Assembly (NCBI RefSeq): GCF_014839805.1
Contig: NC_051121.1
Location: 2,339,116 to 2,403,115, forward strand
Direction: 5' to 3'
DNA: 64,000 nucleotides
DNA from: Manduca sexta
Taxonomy: Eukaryota > Arthropoda > Insecta > Lepidoptera > Sphingidae
Below the pieces are notes generated by a model, which saw nothing but the letters and a program-made list of their open reading frames with translations, did no database searches and was not told the DNA's origin. The position numbers were made by a program, and so were the translations under genes. This document shows, piece after piece, positions 36,546 to 48,050 of the stretch (the stretch's first letter is position 1; every line of letters starts with the position of its first letter).

Positions 36546-38776
36546 TTATATATATATAGATTTAAAACAATCAAGTAGCAACGTAATTCCTTTGCAACCA
36601 AACATTAATCCATTTTTTTTGTGTGCAATGAAAGAGGTTCCTGCATTAAGGTCAAATCCGAGAACTCTTTTTGACTATATTCCACTCCAATTTAGAATAT
36701 CTATGGAAATAGCTATAAAAATAATGAACTGAAATCTCATTTCACGGACTAGGAGAGCAGCGGTCTGCAAGAGTTCACCGCGTGTGACGTCACGGCGGCG
36801 CGTGGCGGACGAGTGCCACGTGCCGATATGCGGCCAATTGTATGCTTCGATGACATTTGACTATGAGACCGCGTGTGATTATTGAGATGAGACTTTATTA
36901 TGCGTGAAACTATTTGATCCAATGCTGTATCAGTGGATTAACTTCTATCCGATCATAATAAATGAGATATAATACATGAATCAATTTTGTATCTCAATCA
37001 AAGAAGTCACTTTTTATCCTGAGAGATTATTAAATTTCCTTCAACCAAAACACAAAATTGCTTCCACATTACTACTTGAAAACAGGTGCCAGGTGGTACC
37101 CAACCACTGGTGGTACTCTAAGATACCATAGGTATTTTATTGAATAATTTTAACAACCTTGAAGTAAGAAAAAGTTATTCTGTAATACTGCAGAGCTCAT
37201 GTCATTGTCCCTCACAGTTCATACCATAAAAGTAGCAAGAATGGTAATCTAATCAAAATGTAATGTAATAAGTGTGCACAAATGAAAACTAATGTCAGTG
37301 CAGCGGCGTAGAGTTGATAGGGTTGTCAGCACTTTAACTAAATGTCCGTTATTTAATTTGAAATATTTTAACTAAATGTCTCATTTATATTTATAATTTA
37401 TGCTGAAATAGCGTGTTCCTTTGTAACTACTTATTAGAATAATAAATTATTTTGTACGTCAGAGTAACAGCAACTGAAAATAGCCCGTAAATTAACATAG
37501 ATACGTGCGTCGCGATCGAATTTAACCTGGCATTTTGTGCCACTAGCGCTACATAAACAAAAAAAAAATACACCAAAACGCTATCCACATCCAAAAAGCT
37601 ACATTTAAATTTGGAACATTGTCTTGAAATTATTTTCTTTCACATGCCATCCCTAACTTAGAGTGTTCGGGGATGGATGCGAGTGGTGCGCGCTCGTCCG
37701 GAAATTGTTCCGAGTGCAATCTAATTTGCGACACCCCTACAGATCTGCTCTCCGAGATGCATGGGGGTACAAGTGTTTGTTTTTGTCTGTGGCATGTGAT
37801 CCTTAGGAAAATATTTGGTTTCTATACTTTTTTTTTTAAATATATCAGACCTATGTTGTGCAGTCAGTACTCAGTTGTAGAAAATGAACACTCACTAAGT
37901 ATTGTGTCGGTTGTAGGTAATGGATACTCACGACATAAGTACTATAGCTCAGTATAGTTTCAGGACTATGATTTGTAATTATTATTGTTGTTTTTGGAAG
38001 TCAAATACACCTTATTAACCATTTTAGACCATATTTGACAAATACTACTTACAATGGAATATTATGATGTGCAGTTTGTCATTAAAATCAGTTCACAATT
38101 CTAAAATATCCGCCGTTGAACGGATGATTGAATGAGTCATTATTTCTCTCGAGTATGCTGGAGAGGTGTGGCTTGTGACATCAAATATGACAAATCGCCA
38201 GTAAAAATTCTTATTAAAATAACAAAACATTTCAACCATCTATTTATGTTTTATTTCTTAATGAGATCGCGCATTTTTCGTTTTTTATGGACGCATTAAT
38301 TTTTAATGCATTATTCCTGTATACAATATTCCAATATATAAGATTGGGATATAGGAAGTATTTAATTTTAAACATTTCATTCACCATTCAAAACTGAACA
38401 ATAAAGCTGTCACCTCACTATGAGTTTCTATGAAAAAACAGCAACCCAGTTTCTCACTCACTTATTACAGAAATAATCGATTACAACACGACTTCAATAG
38501 CTTCCAGTAACACACGAACACAACTGCTATACGAAAACAGCAATTGTTATCAAAGCGATAAGAATAAACAAACAACAAACAGACGCGAGGGAGATTACTA
38601 ATGAAATCCGAATTAGATTAGAGAGTAGGGGGCTAATGAGCCGGCGAGCGGTAACAAGATTATACCTCTCGGAGTGCACTACTAAAGTGATTACAACGAC
38701 CCCACTACGGGGGCGATGATTTGTGATCTGGATGAATTAGTAAATACATGTTCTAGTGCCTCTAGAAAATATTTAT
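36546..38776. other. Unassigned non-coding DNA
   Basis: No recognised gene. A GC-rich patch (~36775-36835, gtcacggcggcgcgtggcgg) lies in AT-rich DNA. The 37673-37957 frame has several cysteines but no recognisable spacing and no exon context. Confidence 0.4.
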
Positions 38777-38860
38777 GGACAGGCCGGCATAATTGTGTCG
38801 ATTGGCGAGGGATACCGTTTCTCGTCAGCCGACTTACTAAAGGTAAATTGTCAGCTTACT
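38777..38860 (+). repeat. Repeat family D fragment
   Basis: acaggccggcataattgtgt followed by gattggcgagg and tctcgtcagccgac matches the middle of the D copies at 35200-35245 and 55861-55915. Both ends are missing. Confidence 0.6.
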
Positions 38861-41800
38861 AGTTGCGCTTCGTATGGTATTTCCGGAGCCGAAACATCAC
38901 TTCTATCTTCCCGATTTGTTTGATGCCACACATTTATGCTACCCTGGTATATTATTCTGATATTACGTTTGAAGGTGGAATCCATTTAACATCAGCATTA
39001 CATACTTGTTTGCATACATGCAATAAAAAACAATATTTCGTCTCTTTTTCAATATAAAACTGGAACCCGTGGGCGTTGAACAGATCTCGGAAATATAAAT
39101 TTTATCAAAATAAAAGAGTTAATTAAACGCGGGGCGGTATTAAGATTCCAGATAGGTATACATATCGGAGCACTAATTAGCATTTCCTGTGTGTTACATA
39201 TAAACATGGTAACGTATGTCTCGCCGCGAACGATTTGATAGGACAGGTAACGTTAACAAGCGTTTACGAGACAACAAAGCCGACAGAATGTACAATTATT
39301 GCCGGTTTCCTGCGATGAAAACAAAATAAATGTCGATTCAAACCAATTGTAGAGTTGTGGGAAGAATTTTAAAATAAATTTTTAGTATGTATGGTTTATT
39401 ATTTAAAGGATTGTATTGGTTTAATAAGATTTGGTTGTAAGCGCCGCCATTGTCTATAAACCCTAGTAGTTAATAAGGTTTTAAATGACACAGTAGGCGC
39501 TGCGATAGTCACCGTTAGATATATGCTAGGTGTCATGATGGCCTGGTAATTGACGCCCGATCGCTCATAGATAGTCGCCCATACAAATTTCAAATATGAT
39601 CGTAATTATTAAAAAAAATCCATACAATGTGTTAAACTTTATATTGTAGTCAACAAATTACCTTACTACACATCTGAGTACGTGAGTGCCACAGTAGTAA
39701 ATATCAAGTCGTCGTTCTAACCGACTAAAGAATTTGGATAGACTTGCCTTAGTAATTGCATTTGTTATATCCTTCAAACTGTAACATAACGGCGCTTGCA
39801 CATCTATTGGCAACAAACAGCGGTGGTAGCTACCTACACGGAATTATAATCACTTAACAATATCACTAATATTATAAATGCTAAAGTTGGGTCAGATGTT
39901 TTACCGTTTGTTAAAAGCTAAACCGCTAAAGAAGAATAACGGATAACACATAAGTAGACAGGTCATTTTACAATCGTGGAAAGTAAGCAATGAGATTTTT
40001 CAGAAAAGGACCTCCACACAGGCAAATCCGCGTTCAAAAACCTATAAAACGGACCACGTTTGCCAAATGATATGCACAATTTGCCAGACAATATACGAGG
40101 TGTATCGCTAACAAGCAGCGTGGAATTCCTTCTAGGAACCTTCGTCGCTCAAACGCATAGATCTTGAGTGACAGACTTTCAATCTGCACGTAAGTAGATC
40201 GCGATCAATCTTGGCACATCAGCGCGAATGCGGTGCCAAGGAGCGGTCGAGTGCAGACAGACAGACAAGCCGCCGCCGCGCCGGCGCAGGAATAAATACA
40301 AATATGTTACAATATCTATCGGTGTAGTTAATAGGTAATATTGTGTGTGGATTTATTTAAAATATGATTTGATTGTAGGATTTTTAATTTAGTGCAAATA
40401 TTGTATACCACTGTAAATGTCGAGTTCGGACGCTGTTTTCATTGCTTATAAGTTGCTGCTTAATACGTCTAAACTTTATTTCAAGAACGAAACATAATCA
40501 CATTATTGTGAATTTTCTTCGAGGTTTTTTCCGCAGGCAAGAATATTACTTTTTTAAAACTATTTTATATTACAATAAATCTAATATTTGACTTAATACT
40601 ATTTGAGGAATATAATTGGCGTAAGGGTAAAGCTAAACAATCATACAGACTACATAATCTGTTTCGGTGCACGCGCACTCGGCACTTCAAAGGGCTGCGC
40701 GTGCACACTGCGTTGATTTACCAATCAATTGGCGGGGTCGTTAGCGAGCCTCGGGCTGCGCGGGCGCCGCGCCGCGAGCATCCCTTTGCGATAGCCGATA
40801 GCCGTGCAATCACTATCTACGGTACGGCGTGGCACAGTGGGGTGGAAAACGAAATCCAGTGAAAACGGTATGAGTAATTGATTTGTATATAAATTGTTTT
40901 TACATTTTACGACTCATTATTCTTTTTGATGGGAATTATTTCTAATTAGTGTTGAGAGTGACGTGACATGTTTTTTTTATATTTCAAACGACGTCGCAAT
41001 GAATTTAACCTAAAATATATTACGCCAATAAGAAAATTCAATATTGATTTGTTATACACAATTCATAGGAAATATGAATTGAATGTTTTAAGATCACAAA
41101 AAGATCCAAATGTCAATACAAAAGCAACAAATTGTACATATCAAAATCATTTCGCATGAGTACGTTAAAACAAACCGTAGAACTATGAGCGCGGAGGGAG
41201 CGGTCGCCGTCGCCTCGTTTGATTTATTATGCCGGCCCAGCAGCCATCCAGAGCCACTGCCTACTATAAATTATCGATGGTAATGATCAATACAAGTGAT
41301 TTATCGTTACGATAAATAAATCGATACGATAAAATATCGATACCAAATACGAAAAAATAATCCACAAGCATGCGCAGTACGTGCCCGTCAAAGTCGAAAT
41401 ATTCAATTTGTGTCATTAGTTTTTATATCAATTAATATCGTATCTAATGCTGTTGCGTGATTAATGTGGGATCAGAGTATGGTAAGTTCGATGGCCGTTT
41501 GTTATTATGGATGTTGTGGAGGGTTTGTTAGATTTACTCAGGGAATGTTCAACATAGATTTGAAGTAAGTAAAGCTACTTGTATACCGCTCGGAGATCGG
41601 ACATGAGTTTAGACATCGACATATATATGTACTATGTACTAGAATTGGCGTTCCGAACATTCATTGTGTTGGACTGAATTGAACTGCAATCCATTCAAAC
41701 TGATTTTAGTATGATGTCAATGTTGATGTTTGTAGCTGTGTACGGAGTGGCGCTCATAATATAAAAACACAAGTCTAAGTGCAAACCGGGATGTTAATAA

Positions 41801-41974
41801 AAAATATTAGTCAAATAAGTAAAATTATTTGCTCAAGTGAATAAATAGGTTATAACAGTGACGTTTTAGTTATCATTTTAGAGTAGATTTTGAACAAATA
41901 GTTTATTTGGACGTTCATGTCTATAGAATATATGTCAATGAGTTTAGACATGTTTTAGGAAGGATCTGGTTTAG
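38861..41974. other. Mostly unassigned DNA with a GC-rich patch
   Basis: No recognised gene. A weak E-like stretch is at ~39868-39935 (actaatattataaatgctaa ... aaagctaaaccgc). A GC-rich patch at 40660-40850 contains an 11-bp inverted repeat (gtgcacgcgca at 40667-40677, tgcgcgtgcac at 40696-40706). At 41265-41345 palindromic atcgat/tatcg motifs cluster. Confidence 0.45.
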
Positions 41975-41984
41975 TTGCTTCCTA

Positions 41985-42150
41985 ATCAGTCATTTCAAAT
42001 GATCGATTCGCAAAACGGGTAGCGACAATGGACCAATCAGAACAAGGCTTATGACAAATGATATATTTTGATTTGTTTATTCTCGGAGTCGGATTAAAGA
42101 TTAAGATTGTGATCGTCTATTTAAAACGGCTGTATGAGACTTCAAATTTG
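41985..42150. mobile_element. Foldback/MITE family H-like copy
   Basis: tttcaaatgatcgattcg, gaccaatcagaa, tgacaaatgata, ttttgatttg and aaaacggctgt follow the order of the copy at 24530-24720. Termini are not resolved and the copy is diverged. Confidence 0.45.
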
Positions 42151-43400
42151 TCTCATTGACGAACATAGTACAGTTTTAACTATCACCTACTTAAGTTAGG
42201 GACAGTTGCTTTACGCTTACCATTAGCTTGGCGGGTTAAGAGAAGAAAAGAACAGCACCGTCTAACCTAAAGAGAACATTTGAATCCTTCCAATTTGAGT
42301 TTGCTTTAATACCTTACTCAATTCAATCCCCCCATATCGGAATCAAGGCTTATTCAATAAATATATCACAAAGCAATTTCAAGAACAAATCAAACGACCG
42401 AATAAAAACCTTCATGAAATTTCCCAATCGAATGCTTTGGATGGCGAAAGTTCGCGCGCGGTTTTTGTTTCGCGACACGCAACTCATAAGGGCCGACAAA
42501 GTACGTGAGAGAAGTCGCGCGATGCGACCGATGAAGTGATTATAAAAATCGGCACGTCTGCATTACTGCGGTACTGCATTGTAGATTTAATTTCTTTATT
42601 AAAGCTTTGGATCCTACCAATCATTATTGAACCAGTTATCGTTGGTAGTTTTTCTCTTGTTTCTTATAACCATAAATAACGAAATAAATATGGGAATGGA
42701 ACGTTAGTGTGATGCATGGAATGAAATGTAAAGTGTGTGAGCGAGATAAAAGAAGAGAAGCGTGAATGACGGATGAGTGTTGGAAAACGAAAAAGTGTTG
42801 AAAAGACGTCAAAGAGAAAAAATATAAAAAAATGCAATTAACTTAAAAAGCGAAATTTTATTTTGGAACAAATCCCACATAAATAAAGCACATACGAAAC
42901 AGTATGTTTCCAGATACCGCACGAATAAAAAGAAGGCACTGCGAGGAACTTTTGTATTCGTAAAATTGAGAACCGAAATAGATATTTGCGGGTCTCACAA
43001 ATATTCGATTACTTAGGTAAACTCCTACAAGCTATTACATTGTATATATCGCTGAGTGGAAATATAGAAAATGTATTTATTTTGCGTAAAGGAATATTCC
43101 TGTTTACAAAAAAACTTTACAAGAAAATAATATCCGTCTTCAACTATATTTATGAATGTTCCCAACAAATTAGTATGATTTCATTTTAAACTTCGTCCAA
43201 TTGTAATCATAATTAATAACATACTCCCGATTCCAAAAACGGTCGCATACCAACGGACACGAATGCCTCGGATCTAATAAAATACGCTCGCTGGCCCATA
43301 GATCGGTAGAGACAATAAACGTGTGTCGTAAAATAAATCGTGCGCGCGCGATACCATCTCGAGGAATACCTCAAGAGGTAAAAATGCAATGTTTTAATTC
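42151..43400. other. Unassigned non-coding DNA
   Basis: Contains a purine-rich stretch at ~42700-42830 (gagcgagataaaagaagaga). No repeat copy or recognisable gene; the 42986-43189 frame has no motif. Confidence 0.4.
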
Positions 43401-43470
43401 CGCCGCTTCCCGTCGCTCCCCGCCGCTTCCCGCCGCGTCCCGCCACTTCCCGCCGCGCACCGCCTCGCCT
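43401..43470. repeat. 10-bp GC-rich minisatellite (7 units)
   Basis: Exact 10-bp phase: cgccgcttcc, cgtcgctccc, cgccgcttcc, cgccgcgtcc, cgccacttcc, cgccgcgcac, cgcctcgcct. Unit junctions repeatedly make ttcccgcc, an E2F-like core. Overlapping frames on both strands are low-complexity translations of the array. Confidence 0.9.
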
Positions 43471-44377
43471 CCGCGCGTCCTCGCGGTGAAAACTCGCCGA
43501 TGCTCTCAACGATAACCGTTCGGGAATTTTTCCTTTTTGTCTCTCCAAACGGCTTTAGGATGTTTTTTAGGATTCTCTAGGAATGGGTATAAATGTAAAG
43601 TCTTATTCGTTTGAAAATCTGGTTTTTAAAGATCATTGATAGTCAAAGATGAGCTAGATAGGTGCTTTAGAATACATAATATGTATTAACTTTAAAAACA
43701 CAAAAATTGGTACATTCAAACCAAATACATTTCGCTTCTTAATTTTTGATGTACATTACTGTTAGGTAATTTTACCCATTGATCCAAGCTGGTTAAATTC
43801 TCCTCCACTTTTCAAAGAACTTTCCACAACATTTTTTTTTTCATGACTACAGAATCCATGTCCATATTCCAACTCGGCCCCGCCTGTTCCGAAGCTATGC
43901 GCCTTGCAGTAACATTTCAACCGCACCAGAATGCCTATACCTCGTCAGAAATGAAGCCACTGCGATGTTATCACGGCTATCATCTGTCCTCGGCTTGTTA
44001 TTTTTTTACACAACACAAGAGGTTCTAATTAAAATGGTACCGGGGGTCGCATTAAATTCTCTCGTAGGTCGTTAAAATAATTTTAAAAATAGCCTGTTTT
44101 ACTTCACCACGCTATTTTTATGTGTGATTTTGAGATAATTATTGTTTATTCGTGGAATCCACTGGGACAGAGATTAATATCGTTCTGTTATTTAATATTA
44201 TTTTTATTAGATCAACTTTTTGGCATCGTTATAATCTACAAATATATTTTTTTAATGAACTGCATTCAAGCAGGAATATAATTAATAGATTAATAATTAT
44301 AGATAACATAATTATTTGGCAACTTTCGCACATCGTCAGTTTTTTTATATTTTTCGATTAAGACTAGATTTTGCCTG
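43471..44377. other. Unassigned non-coding DNA
   Basis: AT-rich after the minisatellite, with no repeat copy or exon recognised. The 43843-44028 and 44152-44361 frames have no motif. Confidence 0.4.
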
Positions 44378-44565
44378 CCCCTCTGCACACTTGATTTTTT
44401 TTCTGGGATAAATATTTACCCGGGATAAAAGCCTGTAGCTTAGAATACTCAGGAGTAATGTAGCTTCCTATTAATGATTTTTTAAAAAAATCGGTTAAGT
44501 ATTTTCTGAGATTAGCGTGTACAAACAAACAAATTCTTCAGCTTTATATATCAGTATGGATGTGT
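44378..44565 (-). repeat. Repeat family E, copy 2
   Basis: The reverse complement reads gtttgtttgtacacgctaatctcag, aataggaagctacatta, ggcttttatcccggg, aaatatttatccca, collinear with 22885-23095. The copy is truncated at both ends relative to that one. Confidence 0.7.
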
Positions 44566-45999
44566 AACGCAAATCACAACATTTTCCACAAATTACAAAT
44601 TCGACAAACAGCTAAAATTAAAAAGACACATACAATTTGCTGCAACACAAAGAACCATACCATTCCACGCCTCACAAAACACTATCCCATCAAGGCGTCG
44701 CCATAATGAACCATCTTTATCAACACCTAAAACTGCATGTAAATACAAAGCGTCGGCATCTAAATAAAGTCCACACATTTGTACAAGACGAGCGTCTAGT
44801 TTTTGTCCGTGGACGTCTCTCGTCCGCACAACACATTCGGACATGTGTTAACGGCGACGCGACACGCCGGCAAAACGAGGCTTTCATACAAAAACACGAG
44901 CGGCTCCCGATCCTTTGGATTAGTGTTTAATAATACATACACCGCTTTTTGTATGGTAACAAATTCAGGAATTAATAGCGCGCATGAATCGCGCGCGAGC
45001 TGGTTAACATTCTTACACTTGTTCGGTGTTTGGGGCTCGCGAGATCGATGATCTTGTATGGTAAGTGATAGTGTTTTCAAAGATTTGTAACAGGTATTAT
45101 ATAAGTCATTTTATATGGAAGTAAGAAAGCGTGGAAGTACAGAGCAGATAGATCTTCTAGCTGGGTCTTTGCTCCTATGGTTACAGTTTGATAGATGGCA
45201 GATCTCTCCTACACAAATGTTCATCGCTATTGGCATAAACTTAGACGGAACAGTGGTTAAGAAACAGATAGTTAACGGGAACAATGCCTGAACCATTTCT
45301 GCCAAGGAACGATGTACAAGCAATTGTGTTTTGTCCCTTTTACAGAACAGTTTAGAGTTATGTCATTCGTAATTTTTATTATTATTATTTTACATGCAAT
45401 TGTGCTTGTTATCAAGCTGGCTTAATTAGTTGTTACACAAGGTCCCTTTAGATTTTTTTAAAGCTTATGAATCCTGCTATTATAGATATAAACTATTGAC
45501 TTGTTATTCGATCTCTACTGAATAACTAATGGTCTAGCCCGACATAGAGCTGTTTATTCGTCGCGTTAATGAGAGCGGCAGTGAGCCGACGTTATCTGCG
45601 CGTGCGTCGATAGCCGAGCTGCAGAGGTGACGGTGTCACCAGTAATTGAAGATTGCGAGGGAAACGCGGTAAATGGATGGGAATTGCTATCCAGTCTACT
45701 ACTATCGCTTGTCAAGATATCTAAGCTTCAAGAATCCGTGTGATTAGGAACAATTTTTTACATGCGTGAATTAAATTTCAGTGTTTCATTTTCAATTTAC
45801 CTAATCCATTAATTTGTCATGAACGTATTTTTCGAGTTTACCGCGAAAAGTATGATTAAAACTAATGTGATAGTTTATTGATAATTCATAATTCATTGGT
45901 AACAAAAGTTACTAAAGAAGACTGATATTTTGAAAGAGATTAGGTTTACACAACTTATGAACAGAATAATAAGTACAATTAAAATATTACAAGATTTTG
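44566..45999. other. Unassigned non-coding DNA with overlapping short frames
   Basis: Four mutually overlapping frames on both strands at 44593-45080 suggest chance openness in a moderately GC-rich stretch, not a gene. No domain, repeat copy or RNA gene is recognised. Confidence 0.4.
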
Positions 46000-46165
46000 C
46001 TCGCAACTTCGCTCGCGTGAAAGGGTTTTTCCGGATTAAAAGTCCTGCTATATATTTGCCCGGGATAGAGAGTAGCCTATAATAACCTATAACATATAAA
46101 TGTTGAGAAAATCTATAACATACATACAGACAGAAAAGGGGACTTTGTTTTATAATATGTATAGA
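46000..46165 (-). repeat. E-type interspersed element (reverse)
   Basis: ctcgcaacttcgctcgcgtga, then tttttccggattaaaagtcc, atttgcccgggatagagagtagcc and a terminal acagacagaaaaggggactttg. It matches in reverse the layout of the plus-strand element at 54447-54632 (aaagtccgcttttctgtctg ... cgcgggcaaagccgcgagc). Moderately diverged. Confidence 0.55.
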
Positions 46166-46184
46166 TATTTACTCATGAGCCAGT

Positions 46185-46780
46185 AATTAGACTAGTGTTG
46201 CACATCGATAGTCTGCTATCGATAGATAATCGATTATCTATCGATAGTCAAGGTAAAAACAATAGTATCGATTGTCTATCGATAATATTTTCACGTGTCA
46301 ATACTGTCGATACTATCGATAGAATCGATAGCTCTCTTTGTGCAATACTATTAATAACAGCGATAGTATGGATACTATTGATTGTAATGCATTCAACAGT
46401 ATCGATGGTATCGATAGTATTGTGAAAACCATTAGTTTTAACCAAAACCTATCGATACTATCGATAGTATCGATGGTTTTATAGTATCGATAGCCAGTTA
46501 TTTTTCGATAGTATTGCTATATCGATAGTTTTTGGTAAAAACGAATAGTTTTTTCAATACTATCGATACTATCGACACTATTGTATGTATTATAATCGAT
46601 AATATCGATATCATTGCTGTTATCAATAATATTGCACAGGGAGAGCTATCGATACTGTCGATAGTATCGACAGTATTGACATAGGCAATACAATCGATAG
46701 TACAATCGATATCCTGAATAGTTTTCGAGGTCAACCATCGATAGTTAAACTATCGATGGTTCTGCAACACTAAATTAGAC
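46185..46780. mobile_element. hAT-type MITE / foldback with CGATA repeats
   Basis: The element (46193-46772, 580 bp) is flanked by an exact 8-bp duplication, aattagac (46185-46192 and 46773-46780), the length made by hAT transposases. Both ends read tagtgttgca inward. The whole element is one imperfect palindrome. For example, gtcaatactgtcgatactatc at ~46297 pairs with its near-complement at ~46655-46680, and aaaacc-ttagtttt near 46430 pairs with aaaacgaatagtttt near 46530. It holds 23 ATCGAT hexamers, 12 as full TATCGATA. No transposase is encoded. Frames over it are translations of the repeat (IDTIDSI...). Confidence 0.9.
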
Positions 46781-47754
46781 CTTCAGTACACCCATTGTAA
46801 CGTAACAAAAAACCATCAGGCAACGTCTAAATCTTAGGCTATAACCAGCGGGGCGACATTCCGTCGCAGGCCGCGAACACCGCGCGCGGCTCGCGAACGA
46901 TCGCAGACACACCAGCCGACAAAAAAAACGCATTAATATTAAAACAAACGGACAGACAATGCGCACTTAATCATATTATACCTGTCGCCGCCACCATTGT
47001 GCGGTATAAGGTCGCGTTTGTAATTTGTCCCGTCTCCGATTATTCTGTACCGAATCGTTTAATTTAATTGTTTTCAATTTAATTAATTACGATTATAATA
47101 CGCGATAGGCTTGTTTGTGTTGTGTGCTTTTAATTGCGGTATATTAAGATGTTACGGTGGGGTTTCGTTGGGAAAATATATAAGCAGATACTAGACTAGA
47201 ATTCGTATGTGTTTAGAAGGAGTAGTCTGAGCGGTGCATTTATAAATATAATGAGAAAGGGTAACATTAGTTAAATAGTGAACAAGGGACATAAAGCAAG
47301 AAAATATCTTAACTAGATCGGTACGTATACTGTAATTGGACAAATGATTTTTTTTGTTCCCTCGGAAGGCACACGAGCTAGCGACACATTCGATGTAAAA
47401 CATAAGCGTATTATTATCATATTTTACGCACTAAAGCCTATGCAAAAGGATGCATTTTACTGGAACTAAATTCTTAAGCCGAAAATTCCTATAAAACGGT
47501 TCATCTATGTATCCAGTCTACGCAGACGACAGCAAACTGACCAGCGTCCACTCAGCTATTGGAAAAACAAAGCCTGGGCCGCGAGGAGGCTCGTTTAGCA
47601 TCCGTATAAGGCCGTGCGCACACGTCACCTGCCCGCTCTTTTTGTGCACGCCGCCGCGCCGCTGCCGACGCCGCCCGATTTAGGATGCATTGTCTTTCCC
47701 TAGGAGGTAGGACTGGCTGGAATGGGCTAGCTTTGATGTTTAAAAATATTAAGT

Positions 47755-48050
47755 CTTTTTTCATTGCTTTGAATGACGAGACGAGCTTGCCGTTCGCCTG
47801 ATGGTAAGCAATACGACCGCCCATAAACAGTAGAAACACCATCCAACTGCTTGAATTACAAAGTATTGTTTGGTATTCCACTGCGCTCACTATCCTGAGA
47901 CATGAGATGTTAAGTCTTATTATCTCCAGTAGTTACACTGGCTACAATGTCCTTCAAACCGGAACTCAACAATGACTATTGCTGCTTGGCGGCAGAAATA
48001 GACATTGCGTTGGTACCTACCCAGACGGACTCTTACATATGAGAGACCTA
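47755..48050 (-). repeat. Repeat family C copy
   Basis: Left T-run, then ttgctttgaatgacgagacg, cgttcgcctgatggtaagca, cagtagaaacaccatcca, ggtattccactgcgctca, tgcttggcggcagaaatag and catatgagagac. It includes the ~30 bp segment (gagacatgagatgttaagtc) missing from the 11503 copy. The 112-aa minus frame overlapping it arises from the repeat plus a GC-rich flank. Confidence 0.8.

Noticed and set aside
43213..43548. 111-aa Arg/Gly-rich minus-strand frame
   Set aside because: It is mostly the translated 10-bp GC minisatellite; the opposite strand is also open.
44593..45080. Four overlapping frames on both strands that might include a gene
   Set aside because: No recognisable domain, no consistent codon pattern, and equal openness on both strands.
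46195..46425. Short open frame rich in IDS/IDT repeats
   Set aside because: It translates the palindromic TATCGATA repeats of the hAT-type MITE; a similar frame exists on the opposite strand.
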